A stretch of DNA of 64,000 nucleotides from Peronospora farinosa (Eukaryota; Oomycota; Peronosporomycetes; Peronosporales; Peronosporaceae). The DNA lies in NCBI GenBank assembly GCA_947646735.1, contig CANTFK010000218.1:62001-126000 (forward strand), written 5' to 3'. Below the pieces are notes generated by a model. It saw nothing but the letters and a program-made list of their open reading frames with translations. It did not search any database and was not told the origin of the DNA. Positions 23,148-33,839 of this stretch are shown here, in pieces (position 1 is the first letter of the stretch; each line of letters opens with the position of its first letter). The position numbers and the translations under genes are program-made.

Positions 23148-24586
23148 ATGTCACCGAAACGTGGTAAGGCTGATGGGTCGCCTGCAAAGGCACCCATGCA
23201 GTCCAGCACTAAGCGCACTCGCCGCGATATATCGCAGCCGTCGCAAAATGCTTCAGGCACTGAGGTGAATCTTCCATCTCCCTATAATGGGGATGAAGAT
23301 CCATCTCTCATTGGAGACTACAATGAGAGTACGCCGTTGCCATCACCCCAAAGTGGAGATGAGCAAATCGCATTGATGGGACATATGTTCCCATCATTTG
23401 AGGCACCCGTCCTTGAGGGAGCGTCTATGCTTCCTGCAAGTAAAGGTAAAGCCTCGTCGCATGCGCCTACCAGCGCAGCGACTAAGACTGAGCACGCTAC
23501 TTCGAAAGGAGTAGTCGCGACTCATAAGATGTGACTCCTTAAGCTGATGTCTTGACAATCCATAATGGATAGTCAGACTCAGGTGAGTGTGAGCTTAAAG
23601 CTCCACCAAGTACACCTTCGGCCTCACTAGACCGCAGTCGCGAGGTCGGCTACGTGAGTGGTGGCTTGCCACCAATGCGACCTTCATCCGAGTGGATGAA
23701 CTCGAAGGGGTCTAGCGCAGCGCTTTTGCAGCGTGCCACTATAGACGCTCATAAATTTTATAGCGTCTTTCCTTTGTGGAAAAAGCAGGGCAAAGCATTT
23801 GGTCGTGCTTTCCCAATTCCAGTCGTGCTGCGTTCTAACGAAACAGCCGACGAATATGAAGCTCGGCGCCGTGTTACCTTGCATGTAGATGCAACGAAAC
23901 AACGGTCTCAGCGAATCAGCTTCTCCATGAAGCGTGCGGATGGAATCTTGGATGGTAAGCGACCCCCAATTGATTCTCGCCACGCTTCTTCTGCTAGTCC
24001 ATCCGGACCTAGCAGAAAGACGCCAGCTGGTGCTGCTTCACATAAGCAGCCACCAGCCCAGGCACGTCGACGCGCAAAGCGTCAACAGTATCCCATGAGT
24101 CAAAGCTCGCTGGGTATTCCTTCCACTGGACAAGGATCTGGAGCTTTCGCTTCACAAACCGGTGGGCCAACAGCCTTCCAACAAGGAAGCGCGTATTCCC
24201 TTCCGTGTCCACCAACACAGGTGGCGCCCGATAGGAGCGGCGATTACGCCCACCTACTCGCGGCTGCCTACACTGCTTCTGTTCAGTCGCAGGCTGAGAC
24301 CGCTGCGCTAAATAGGCAGGTGAAAGATCTCGAGAGTCAAGTCTCACGACTGACTTCGGATCTGCGTGATGTGAGAGCGAGGGAACGTCAGGGGTATGAC
24401 CGCCTGAAGACTCGTTTGTACATCTTAGAGCAAATGGTGATGAGAGACCTGCGTCAAGCGCGGAGTCCTCCTCGATCGCCGAGTCCTCTATCGCCTCGTT
24501 CATATACAGGGAGCCTCTCGGCTTCCTCGTCGCCTGATCGGCCGCGACGCTCGACCCACAGTCGACGTCACCATCGATCTTGTTAG
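23148..24586 (+). pseudogene. antisense accessory frame of gypsy family 1: Ser/Pro-rich, coiled-coil, SR-tail protein
   Basis: Lies between the 3' LTR and pol, on the strand opposite to pol. ATG 23148 starts a 129-codon piece (MSPKRGKADGSPAKAP...) stopped at 23534. After a one-base frame change and a TAG near 23567 (GAG in the relic copy at 21 kb), a second frame is open through 24586. Contents in order: disordered basic/Ser/Thr-rich N-terminus, a more globular block around 23750-23940 (FYSVFPLWKKQGKAFGRAF, then NETADEYEARRR), a Pro/Gln/Ser linker, a heptad coiled coil (NRQVKDLESQVSRLTSDL near 24315), and an RS-type tail (SPPRSPSPLSPRSY) ending HRRHHRSC. A second diverged copy at 20965-22059 keeps the same order. 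From 24009 on it overlaps pol. I know no family for it. Confidence 0.6.
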
Positions 24587-24743
24587 ACCGATGTGGATAT
24601 GTGATCTCTTCTGGATCAGCATACCGTTTCAGGCGACCCACGTAAAATACGGGGTGCGTCTTCATATACGGTGGGAGAGTGAGCCTATAATTTAGGTCTC
24701 CAACTTCTTTAACCACTGTAAAGGGCCCAATGAATCGGGGCAA
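24009..24743 (-). pseudogene. outer element pol C-terminus: integrase tail and chromodomain
   Basis: The minus frame shows the integrase C-terminal strand region (PRFIGPFTVVKEVGDLNYRL, HPVFYVGRLKRY), a long polar spacer, and a chromodomain (FLVGRLLAHRFVKRKLQ, VQWKEYPASFDSWDTVDALR) ending at the stop 24009. Chromodomains in this position direct integration to particular chromatin in other chromoviruses. An in-frame TAA at 24749-24747 and a frame change separate it from the rest of the integrase. Confidence 0.85.
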
Positions 24744-24864
24744 TAGTTAGTAGTACCACCAGGTAGTACAGAAATTGCATGTTAGGTAGGGTAGCAGTAC
24801 TTAATAGCACTTTGTCCCCAACAATAAAGTGTTCATTGTTTTTTGCGACCATGCTGGACTGCAT

Positions 24865-24926
24865 ATTGTTTTTGCTTGTCCTGTGCGCTTGCCACAGGAC
24901 AAGCGCACAGGACAAGCAAAAACAAT
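24865..24926. repeat. perfect inverted repeat, 27-bp arms, 8-bp loop
   Basis: Arms 24865-24891 and 24900-24926 are perfect reverse complements (ATTGTTTTTGCTTGTCCTGT...) with loop CCACAGGA. It interrupts the outer element's integrase region and looks like a fold-back duplication. Confidence 0.95.
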
Positions 24927-25136
24927 AGGACTATAGGACTTTACGTGTAATGGATAATCGCTCATCCACAAAGCGCTGAGCTTCGCTCACGCTTTTAGCA
25001 TCCAGCTCGCCTATGACGCCTCCAAGAGGTCGTTCATGGGTCGACGCTGTAGACAACACTACAGTGTCATCGTCAAGTAGCACTGGCATTTCTTGCCGTG
25101 CCTCCTCTGTGACACCTATAGGTGTCGTGAACACTG

Positions 25137-25960
25137 CTAAATTAGCAGTGTCACTAGAGCAACCTTGGCCCTCTTTGGCATTCGCACCGAGCGAAGTGAG
25201 GGGCCCTCCCCCACTAAGACTCGGGCTGCGTGCAAACGAGACTGGCGTTTGAGGATGACGCAGTCCGTAAATGTAAAACGGTGTTTACCCGTACTGGCGT
25301 GAACACTGTTATTAATAGCAAGCTCCACGAATGAAAATTGCTTGCTCCATTCTTTGGGAGTCGCTATTGTGGGCAATACTTCCGCCACGACTCGATTGGC
25401 TCGTTCGGTTTGGCCATCGGTCTCGGGATGATCGGCTGTTGACATGTAAAGCTTACTGCTCAGCAACTAAAACACATGAACTCAAAAACTCGACGTAAAA
25501 TGCGGATCCCTATCCAATACTATGGATTCGGGCATCCCTTGTAGTCGGTACACGTGATCAAGAAACAAGAGGGCAGTCTCTTTTCCTGAGATCTTGGTTT
25601 TACATGGTGCCAAATGCACCATCTTGCTCAGTCTATCTACAAAGACGACGAGCCCCGTCCTGCCTTTATGATCAGGCGGTAAGCCAACATGAAGTCCAAA
25701 CTGACCGACTTCCCACATTCAGTTGGGATCGGCACTGGCTTCAGTGGCGCACTGCAAGTAGGTGCAGGCTTTATGCGCTGACACCCTTCGCAAGAGTGAA
25801 TATAGTTGTCCACCCACCGATATAGGTGAGGCCACAAAAATTCCTCTGACACTCGTAAGAATGTCTTTTCACGGCTCAGATGCCCACTAGATGGCGCATC
25901 ATGGCACTCGTGAAGTATCATCAGCTGGAGATCTGTGTCATGAGGGACATAAATTCTCAA
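25137..25960 (-). pseudogene. outer element integrase (zinc-binding and core)
   Basis: The HHCC zinc-binding region (LHECHDAPSSGHLSREKTF, then CEGCQRIKP) and core pieces are recognisable in different frames: VVFVDRLSKMVHLAPCKTK, VLDRDPHF and DHPETDGQTERANRVVAEVL. These contain the D, D, E positions of the retroviral-type integrase fold. Frame changes near 25720, 25640 and 25470 and further breaks toward 24915 mean no intact enzyme can be made. Confidence 0.85.
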
Positions 25961-26016
25961 GGGATCACAGGGGGACAGTTGATGCCATAACAGGCCATCA
26001 CTGTAACTAAAGCGAT

Positions 26017-26903
26017 TTAGTTTCGCTTTGAGGTGCTAACCTTTCGTCCATCAAATTGATCCAACAGCAGGCGACAATGTTCGTCCTGACTGTAGCACTC
26101 CTTTATATTGGAGGCCATTGAGCTCGCCACATGGTAGGCCTTCATGGCTGCCAATGTTGACGACTTAACTTGTGCTTTCGCACGAGACACACTTTCCTGG
26201 TGTCTTGCCTCGAAGTATGGTCTGCGCGATAACGCGTCAGCCAAGACATTCGACTTACCCGGCTTATATTCAACTTTGAAATTAAATTCATCGAAGAATG
26301 TTATCTTGGTATTCTCGGCGAGAGGTGCGGTGAATTTATAGCGGTCCGCAGTGATGCGTGATCCGTATAAACCACAAAAGGTTCGGTGCCCAAGAGGTGC
26401 ACCCGAAGCTTTACAAGGGCATACTTAATTGAAAGTAGCTTCTTTTCATGCACAGGGTAATTCAGCTCTGCGGCTTTTAAAAGCCGAGACTGATAGGAAA
26501 TGACACGGTCAACGCCGTTGTCATCCTTCTGCATGAGGGTTCTGCCGATCGCAAAATTGCTTGCATCGCAGAAGACGCTAAAGGGCTTATCCGCGTCTGG
26601 CAATGTCAAGACCGGTGCCTCTACAAGAGATTGCTTCACTGATGTGAACGCATCTTCTTGCTCCTTTGACCAAGTCCATTCTGTATCCTTTTTGAAAAGG
26701 TCAGACAATGGCTTAGTTGGCTCCGCATAATTCTTGCTGTACTTATGCAAGTAAGTAGCGAGCCCAAGGAATTGGCGCAGATCCTTCACATTACGTGGGA
26801 CTGGCCATTCCTTTACAGCCTTATCCTTTCTGGGTCTGCTCGTACACCATGTGTACTTACGATGCAGCCAAGCACAGGTATCTCGGGGACCCCTATTACG
26901 CAC
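26017..26903 (-). pseudogene. outer element RT thumb and RNase H
   Basis: VKDLRQFLGLATYLHKYSKN marks the RT connection region. RNase H motifs follow: VFCDASNFAIG, VHEKKLLSIKYAL and VVYTDHASLRT, so the usual gypsy catalytic Asp/Glu/Asp are kept. The spacer DALSRRPYFEARH leads to the integrase. A frame change lies near 26300. Confidence 0.85.
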
Positions 26904-27698
26904 TTTCGCAAGTTAACGCATAATTGGGCGTCACCCAGAGTCTGCAACACTGCGTCTAAATGACGCTTGCGCGACTCTATTGCGCTCAGACCGTCCTCCG
27001 ACCTACTATGCACGAATGCATCGTCAAAGTAATGGGACGCGTAGGCACGGTGCTGACGCATCACGTGAGCCACCACTCGGTTGAATGTTGCCGGAGAATT
27101 TTTCAACCCTTGTGGCATCACAAGCCACTCCAACAGCATACCGCTTGGGGCGCTTACTGCCGTTTTGGCTACATCGGTATCTCTCATGAGAACTTGATAG
27201 TAGCCATCTTTCAGATCCAACGCGGAAAAGATAGTTGACTTCCCCATGGAGTTCAACAAGACATCTTTCCGCGGGATCGGCGTTTGAGCCGGAATGGTGG
27301 CCGTGTTCAGCTTATTATAAGCATGAACCATGCTCCATCCACCTGTTGCTTTACGCACACAGAAGGTCGGGTTGCAGTGAGGCGACTTGCTCTCACGTAC
27401 ATGTCCCGCGTTATCTCGCTTGTCGAAGAACTCATCGATGTAATCGACTTGTTCCTTCGGCAACGGCCATTGCCTGGTCACACAAAACTTGGTGCCAGGC
27501 TCCAGGTCAATCTCGTGCCTGATTCCCCTATCGGCCGGTAGGCGGCTCGGCACTTCTGCTGGAAACACATCACGGTGTTTTCACAGAACATCATAGAACG
27601 GGCTGTCCTTCAAGGCTTCCCAGCATTGAGCAGCGAACCGTTTCTTCTTGTCGGTCTCCAAGACGCTCTCATCCATTGTGGATGAAGAGCAACATTAC
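26813..27698 (-). pseudogene. outer element reverse transcriptase
   Basis: Gypsy RT blocks are visible: TMDESVL lead-in, RHEIDLEPGTKFCVTRQWPL, HCNPTFCVRKATGGWSMVHA, FSALDLKDGYYQVLMRD, LVMPQGLKNSPATFNRVV and the catalytic YFDDAFVHS. Stops at 27593 (region FYDVL) and at 26813 break the frame. The source frame continues across the family 2 insertion at 27741-42069. Confidence 0.9.
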
Positions 27699-27896
27699 AC
27701 CACGTTCTCTTCTGGAACTGGTGCGACTATCTCGTGGATCTTTCTGTGGAGAAGTGCCAGAAGAATCGGGGTCCCTGAGGATATCACAATAAAAGGGGAA
27801 ATAATCCAGGCCTCGCAAGGTTCTAAGATTCAGTTGAGGGTCACCAGGGACAGGATACCAGTTACCGGGGACAGGCTAACATTCACCGGGGATAGA

Positions 27897-28003
27897 GTTT
27901 CCAGTAACCGAAACAGGGTTTCCAGTAAATGGGACAGGGTTTCCAGTCAACAGGGACAGGGTTTCCAGTAACCGAGACAGGGTTTCCAGTCAACAGGGAC
28001 AGG
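27897..28003. repeat. 21/22-bp minisatellite, 5 copies
   Basis: Units begin with GTTTCCAGT and end with ACAGG, at 27897, 27918, 27939, 27961 and 27982. Directly after it, a second copy of the LTR start (GTGGAGAAGTGCCA) occurs at about 28011, which suggests a larger duplication of the LTR's first ~265 bp. Confidence 0.85.
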
Positions 28004-28199
28004 CGTATGTGGAGAAGTGCCAAAGAAATGGAGTCCCTTCGTAGTTATTGCAATAAATGGCGTGAAAGATCTCGGTCACTCTCTCGAATGAGCGACAGGG
28101 AGTGGCCAGGACCCCGAACTGTTCCAAGGTCCCGAGTTCGGAGAAGGTACCAGGTTGCCCTACACTACAGTCCGAAGGTCCAGTGCCTCTAGGGCATCC

Positions 28200-29267
28200 T
28201 AGGACAACATCAGGTGACCGATTGACCCCAGGTGACCGGTGGAACCCAGGAGACAGGTTGACCCCAAGTGGACCAGTTGAACCCAAGTAAACCAAGTGAC
28301 CCAGGTGACCAAGTGGACCCAAGTGACCATGTGGACCAGGTGACCCAGGTGACCGAGTGAACCAGGTCGCCCAGGTGACCAGGTGGACCAGAATGATTCA
28401 TGGTGACCGGTGGACCCCAGGTGACAGGTGGACCCAGGTGACCGGCGGACCTAGCTGATCAGTGGACGTTGGGCGACTGGTGGTCCCCATGTGACAGGGG
28501 ACCCCAGGCGACAGGTGTACCCCAGGCGACAGGTGGACCCCATGTGGCATGTGCACCCAGGCGACAGGTGGACCTAGGTGACCAGTGGACCCCAGGCGAC
28601 TGGTGGGTTTCATGTGACCGGTTGACCCCAGGCGACAGGTGGAACTCAGGTGACAGGTAGACCCCAGGTGACCAGTGGACCCCAGGCGACAGGTGGACCC
28701 CAAGCGACTGGTGGACCCCAGGTGACAGCTGAACCTCAGGTGACAGGTGACAGGTGGAACCAGGTGACCGGTGGACCTAGGTGACCAGTGGACCCCAGGC
28801 GACTGGTAGGCCTCATGTGACAAATGGACCCAGGTGACAGGTGGACCCCATGTGGAATGTGGACCCAGGCGACAGGTGGACCCCAGGTGACCGGTGGAAC
28901 TAGGTGACAGGTTGACCCCAAGGTGACCGGTTGACCCCAGGCGACAGGTGGACCTCAGGTGACAGGTGGACGCCAGGTGATCGGTGGACCCCAGGTAACC
29001 GTTTAAACCCAGGCGACAGGTGGACCCCAGGTATAAGGTGGACCCAGGTGGCCGGTGGATCTAGGTGACCAGTGGACCCAGGTGACATATGACAGGTGGA
29101 CCCAGGTGGCCGGTGGATCTAGGTGACCAGTGGACCCAGGTGACCGGTGGACCTAGGTGACAGGTGACAGGTGGGCCCCATGTGACATGTGGACCCCAGG
29201 CGATAGATGGACCCCAGACAACAGGTGGACCTCAGGCGACAGGTGGAATCCAAGCGACCGGTCCACC
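28200..29267. repeat. 18-bp minisatellite, about 1 kb
   Basis: Irregular tandem array of CAGGTGACCGGTGGACCC-like units with many single-base variants, plus mixed 18/19/20-bp spacing. In frame on the minus strand it reads as repeats of HLSPGV or HRSPGV, but several frames are open and none has a flanking gene. It lies inside the family 2 LTR described above. Confidence 0.9.
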
Positions 29268-29616
29268 GGCAGCTTTAAGCGCCCCCCCTAAGCTTCTCGT
29301 CACCTCACCTATTCCGGGTGGGATACCCTTTGCCCCTCCCGACGTCCAGCAGGTGTTAGACGGCTCAAGCAACGAAAGTTGAACCTCAGGATAGTTGGCC
29401 TGAGGTGTCAAGTAAGTGTCAACAATCTACGACCCGCTACAGGAAGCGGTTTCCCTACGGGGAAGAACACAAAGGGGTCCAAGGACCAAGAACAGTCAGC
29501 CACCAAAGGGGTACATAGTACCAGGTGCATCGCTCTCGACTAAGTCGATTGAGCCCAAGAAACCCGGTCCCAAGTGAAGTATATCCACTCGGGGACCACC
29601 AAGTCCCTCTATACAA

Positions 29617-30616
29617 TGTGGTGGAGTGGATTCTCAAACAACGTAGTAGATCCACAAACACACACAGCGCCGGACTGCCGACTTACGGAGGGGGTACCCC
29701 GATACCGTGTCGTATTGGCCTTGGGTCTCACCTTGTGTACCCGTCGGCTTGGCTGGTCTTGCTCCTCTGTTGACGCAGAAGACTTAAAGACTTGGTCTTT
29801 GTATAGGACTTGGACTTGGTGGTCCCCGAGTGGATCTACTTTACTTGGGGCCGGGTTTCTTGGGCTCAATCGACTTAGTCGAGAGCGATGCACCTGGTAC
29901 TATGTACCCCTTTGGTGGCTGACTGTTCTTGGTCCTTGGACCCCTTTGTGTTCTTCCCCGTAGGGAAACCGCTTCCTGTAGCGGGTCGTAGAGTGTTGAC
30001 ACTTACTTGAAACCTCAGGCCAACTATCCTGATGTTCAACTTTCGTTGCTTGAGCCGTCTAACACCTGCTGGACGTCGGGGAGGGGGGCCAAAGGGTATC
30101 CTGCCCGGAAGAGGTGAAGCGACGTAGAAGCTTGGAGGAAGCGCTTGTAGCTGCCACGTGTAAAGCAAATTCGAGTGTGTTTATTTACCTTATACTTTGT
30201 ATGCATTTCTTGCCTAACCCTAACCCTTTGATCTAGATAGTGCCCCGTGTCGACTCTTGGAGGAAGAACTGGCTCCTTGGTACCTGTACTTTCTGTAATC
30301 TTCGATATTTTGTGTACCGATTCTGCACCCTCGGACATTAGGCCCTGGGCCTCTGGGTCCCTGTACCCCTGGGCCCTGTACCCCTGGGCCCCTGGGTCCC
30401 TGGGCTCCTGGGTCCCCGGAACCTGTTTCCGGGACCTGGGGCCTGTGCTGACTCCGCACGCATGGGTCCTTATATTCTTAATACGGCGGGGCCTGGTGTG
30501 TGGTTGTAAATCCGCTAGGCCGGGTTGTGGTCACTCCCTCGGGGAAGTGACCAGAAGTTCTCTTGTTCTTCGTTCCATCTCCCTTAAACTCCAACTTTCC
30601 CTGGCACTTCACCACA
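29617..30616 (-). repeat. 3' LTR of inner element
   Basis: TG...CA ends with TGTGGTG/CACCACA inverted termini. Contains a GC-rich CCCCTGGGCC-type tract (about 30340-30425) that is shorter in the partner LTR and explains the 67-bp length difference. Also contains two CCCTAA units at about 30213, too few to be telomeric. Confidence 0.92.
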
Positions 30617-30935
30617 GCTGTCCCCTGCGCGCTGGTCTTTCGAACTGCGGTAAGACCACGTGCACCCTTGTCCAAACTCCTCGAATTAACAGTAAGTGAT
30701 CCTACGTCGCTTGGGTGGTTGCGTTCACCAACTCACACGTCTTGTATCCGTTAGTGACTTCTCGTAATCTTTCCACCGGGTCTCAAGCACCTGACCGTTG
30801 GTCTTTTTCGGCACCTCCTGGACCTGACCCTGACGAGGTCGCCCCGACCGTGGACCTTATTGGGGAGCCCCCAACTATCTGGAGGTCTCTCAAGCTTGGG
30901 AAGTTTTGCGTGGCGCGGTGGAGCGGGCCCAGGCC

Positions 30936-32822
30936 ATGGAGACCCTCGCTGAGGAACACAGGGTCCTCCAACGGGCCTATCAGATGGAACATCGCCGGAC
31001 CGCGGAATTACAGCGTCGCGTAGACAACCTCACGGAATTCGAGATGACCCATGCGCCCCGGATTCAGTCTTGGGTCCGGAATCTGGTCCACGAGCATGAA
31101 GCGGACCAGCTGGCCATCGCCGAGTACCGGGATGCACTCGCCCAACGGGTGGACAATTCTCGGGAAGTGGAAGAATCCCGATCCCAGATCAAGTACTGGA
31201 AGGACCAGTACAACGAGGCTGTCGCAACTTCTTCGGCTGAGATTCGGTCGCTGGAGTCCAAGTTGGACGCACTTCGCAGTCCTCAAGAACTGTCCAAGCA
31301 AGTGTTGGTACTACAGAAGGAGGTGGCCAACTACAAGAGCCGCGTGAAGACCCTCCTCCGGGAACGTGACCAGTTGCAGAAGCAGCTAACGGTTGCTCGA
31401 GGCATGGCGGCAAAATCGACCCTAGCCACGACCAAAGCCCGAAGTTACAGAACGACGAAAAGGTCACGTTCGCCTTCATCCAAGGCTCGGTCGCCCCTTA
31501 AGCCGAAGAAGCGAAAAACCAATCGTGCCCCGGGGTCATCTGAGGCCGAGGATAGCAGTAGCGACGACTTGATGTTCGCCGCCATGGCCAGGTCGCGGGC
31601 TTTCAGTCGTCGCTCCGGCCCTGTACCCTCTACGTCAGAGGTCGGCCCCGAGGTCATAGACCTATCGACTAAGGCCAAGTCCAAAGTTCCCACTCTACCT
31701 TCAAGGCCCCCATCCCCTCGCACTTCCCACGCAGCGCCTCGGGCGTCAAAGAACAAGAAAACTCGAACGACGTACTCCGACGAGTTCTTGGAGATGTTTG
31801 GACCAGACTCTGAAACTGAGAGTGACGAGTCTAGCCATGCTAAGCGTAATCCACCAGCCAAAAGTTCCCGCCGCAAGGGCCCCGCCGGAAAGAGTCCAGT
31901 ACCGCCCAAGGGTTCCAGCGGCAAGGGTCCAGTACCACCCAAGGGTTCCAGCGGCAAGAGTTCTGCACCACCATCCAAGGGTTCCAGCCGCAAGGGTCTG
32001 GTACCAACACCTGAAAGTCCTGCCAGCCAGGGTCCCACCCATGATGATTTCCCCGAACGTAACATCCACGGCTCTTCCCTTCCTGGTTATGCGACACCCA
32101 GCACGTTCGCCACGGAAGATGTTGCCCCCTGGTCGATTTCCCAGGTAGGGGCCCTCGTTATCACCCAGCTGACGCCAGAGGATCTTTGGTCCAAGGTATC
32201 GCTTCCACTATCTTGGGTGGGTGCTTCTGAAAACTAGAAGCCCCAAAGTCCTCCAATCTGGAGCGAAGCCCTCATGAAGGACTCTCAACTTCAGCTTCTG
32301 ATGGACTCCTGTCCTTGGGCCCAGGGGGTCGTGACCGTAACCCCTATTTCTTTTACAGTGTCCGGCTGGTTCAGTGACCTCGTGAAGCTCCATGATACGT
32401 ACAACGATGCGTCACGCCAGAGTCTATGGGAAGACCGACACCGACTTCCTCTTTTCTCCGAGCTCCGTACAAAGAGCCAATACGCCTCTCGGCTGTCCAA
32501 TGCGAGGAAGAAACGGCGGGCCAAGGCGGTGAGGGCTTGGATGGAAATACTTGAGAAGGTCCTGGAAGGGATGAAGGCCGGTCACTGTGACCTCGACATT
32601 CTTCTTGACCCCTATTTTCAGCCCATGATCCCGACCCGTCAGCTGACCGTCTGGTACCCAATCGTCACCACGGAGGATCCTCAGTTGGACTTGTTGAGGG
32701 CTTTGCATACCGCAGACGACACTGACCCTTGGCGAGTGTTCTATCGCAAGAACATTAAGGAACACCCCGCCTTCCAGGTCCCTCGTCCCTCCGGCAAATT
32801 TCGCCCAGCCACCGATGCATAA
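30936..32822 (+). pseudogene. antisense accessory frame of gypsy family 2: coiled-coil, basic SR-rich protein with one in-frame stop
   Basis: Between pol and the 3' LTR, on the opposite strand to pol. From ATG 30936 one frame runs to TAA 32820, broken only by TAG 32235-32237. Joined length would be about 628 residues. Residues about 1-150 are a long coiled coil (EEHRVLQRAYQMEHRRTAEL, VLVLQKEVANYKSRVKTLL). A basic SR-type stretch follows (TTKRSRSPSSKARSPLKPKK, KKRKTNR), then acidic/Ser and Pro/Gly-rich disordered sequence with a GSSGKGP repeat. After the TAG comes a compact helical block (WFSDLVKLHDTYNDASRQSL, KKRRAKAVRAWMEILEKVLE). Open sequence in frame also precedes the ATG (PNYLEVSQAWEVLRG, back to a stop at 30831), so the true start may be upstream, possibly behind a GTAAGT...TTAG intron at about 30691-30753. 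No known family. Confidence 0.6.
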
Positions 32823-33129
32823 AATATTTAGTCAGCTAGCTTTCTGCCCCAACGCTTTTCCCTAACTTCACGTTCCTTCTCTTTGGCCTTTATCCCTGGG
32901 CCCCTGGGCTCCTGGTCCCCTGGGCTCCTGGGCTCTTGGGCCCCTGTACCTCCGGGGCCCTGGTCCCCGGTACCCCGGTGCCCTAATACGCTGGGCCTTT
33001 TACAATACTTCGCAATCTCTTTTGTGCCGTCGCACTCTCGAATATAATAACTTGACCCCCTTGTAAATGTATGACAAATACCGCCTCCTTCTTGCATCGT
33101 CTTGGCCTTCCCAAGATGAACTCTCCCCA
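32823..33129. repeat. GC-rich CCTGGG tract between antisense frame and chromodomain
   Basis: Contains a CCCCTGGGCTCCTGG-type irregular repeat (about 32890-32990), similar to the variable tract in the family 2 LTR. No coding signal on either strand; it separates two convergent frames. Confidence 0.6.
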
Positions 33130-33510
33130 CTACTCTTCATGACTCTGCATTGCCTCGAATCGGTTCCGAGTAGCCTGCCAGCGCTCATAGTCCCTAAGCA
33201 ATCCCCCGCAGTTGAGGTCCACCTCATCCACCCATGACGGGTCAGGATATCCTTTCCATTGTACAAGGTATTCACACTGGATCCGTCCGTACCGAGTTTT
33301 CCTTCCCATACGTCTGTCTAGAATCTTCTCCACTTCGTATTCATCCTCTTCCAGTTCCGCGACCCAACTGCCTTCTGGCAATAGAGCTTCATCAAAATCC
33401 ACCAGGTTCGCTTCGTCTACCACCAACACCGTATATGGTCTATCCGGGTATTGCAGGACCAGCTTCAATTTGACACGTGTACCAACGGGTATATACGGTA
33501 GTCTGTTCAA
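33130..33510 (-). pseudogene. inner element chromodomain (pol C-terminus)
   Basis: Minus frame with an integrase-tail SH3-like segment (VGTRVKLKLVLQYPD) then a chromodomain: YEVEKILDRRMGRKTRYGRI and YLVQWKGYPDPSWVDEVDLN. It is separated from the integrase by frame changes in 33535-33840, where only fragments (RWIPKSGYTWTGSRRVMLEK) can be read. Confidence 0.88.
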
Positions 33511-33839
33511 CTGATATCTAAACGAACGGCATAGTCACCCACCAATTCTCTCACTCGGAACGGCCCGTGCCATAGATGTGCCAGCTTTCTCGAGCATAAC
33601 CCTCCTTGACCCGGTCCAAGTATAACCAGACTTAGGAATCCACCTCAATTTGACCATCAAACACCTCCTCATTGTGGGCCTGGGCCCCACCTTCCATCGC
33701 AGATCGTAATAATTCGTTGGCTTGTTCCCTCGCTCTGCGATACTGACGTTGTACGCTACATCGCCATCGACGGGGCTCACATTCACGCCGCTTCGTGCTG
33801 CCTAACGGTATGGTGGCTTCTAAAGGTACTTCGGTCGTC

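Larger units (their letters stand above)
27745..29616 (+). repeat. left part of a family 2 LTR (plus orientation), swollen by minisatellites
   Basis: Starts TGTGGAGAAGTGCC, the family 2 LTR start when read in this direction. Its other end is 41881-42065 (ends CTCAACCACA), and TTTC flanks both outer ends (27741-27744 and 42066-42069). From about 29268 to 29612 it is the reverse complement of 29800-30120 in the neighbouring family 2 LTR. The stretch 27820-29267 is tandem repeat in place of normal LTR sequence. It is probably a solo LTR that was later hit by the full-length element. Confidence 0.78.

Noticed and set aside
28000..29390. Minus- and plus-strand open frames through the 18-bp minisatellite
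   Set aside because: Low-complexity frames produced by the repeat period; several frames are open at once and no gene flanks them.
30210..30230. CCTAACCCTAACCC telomere-like repeat (also near 41544)
   Set aside because: Only two units and located inside both LTRs of a retrotransposon, so it is part of the LTR sequence.
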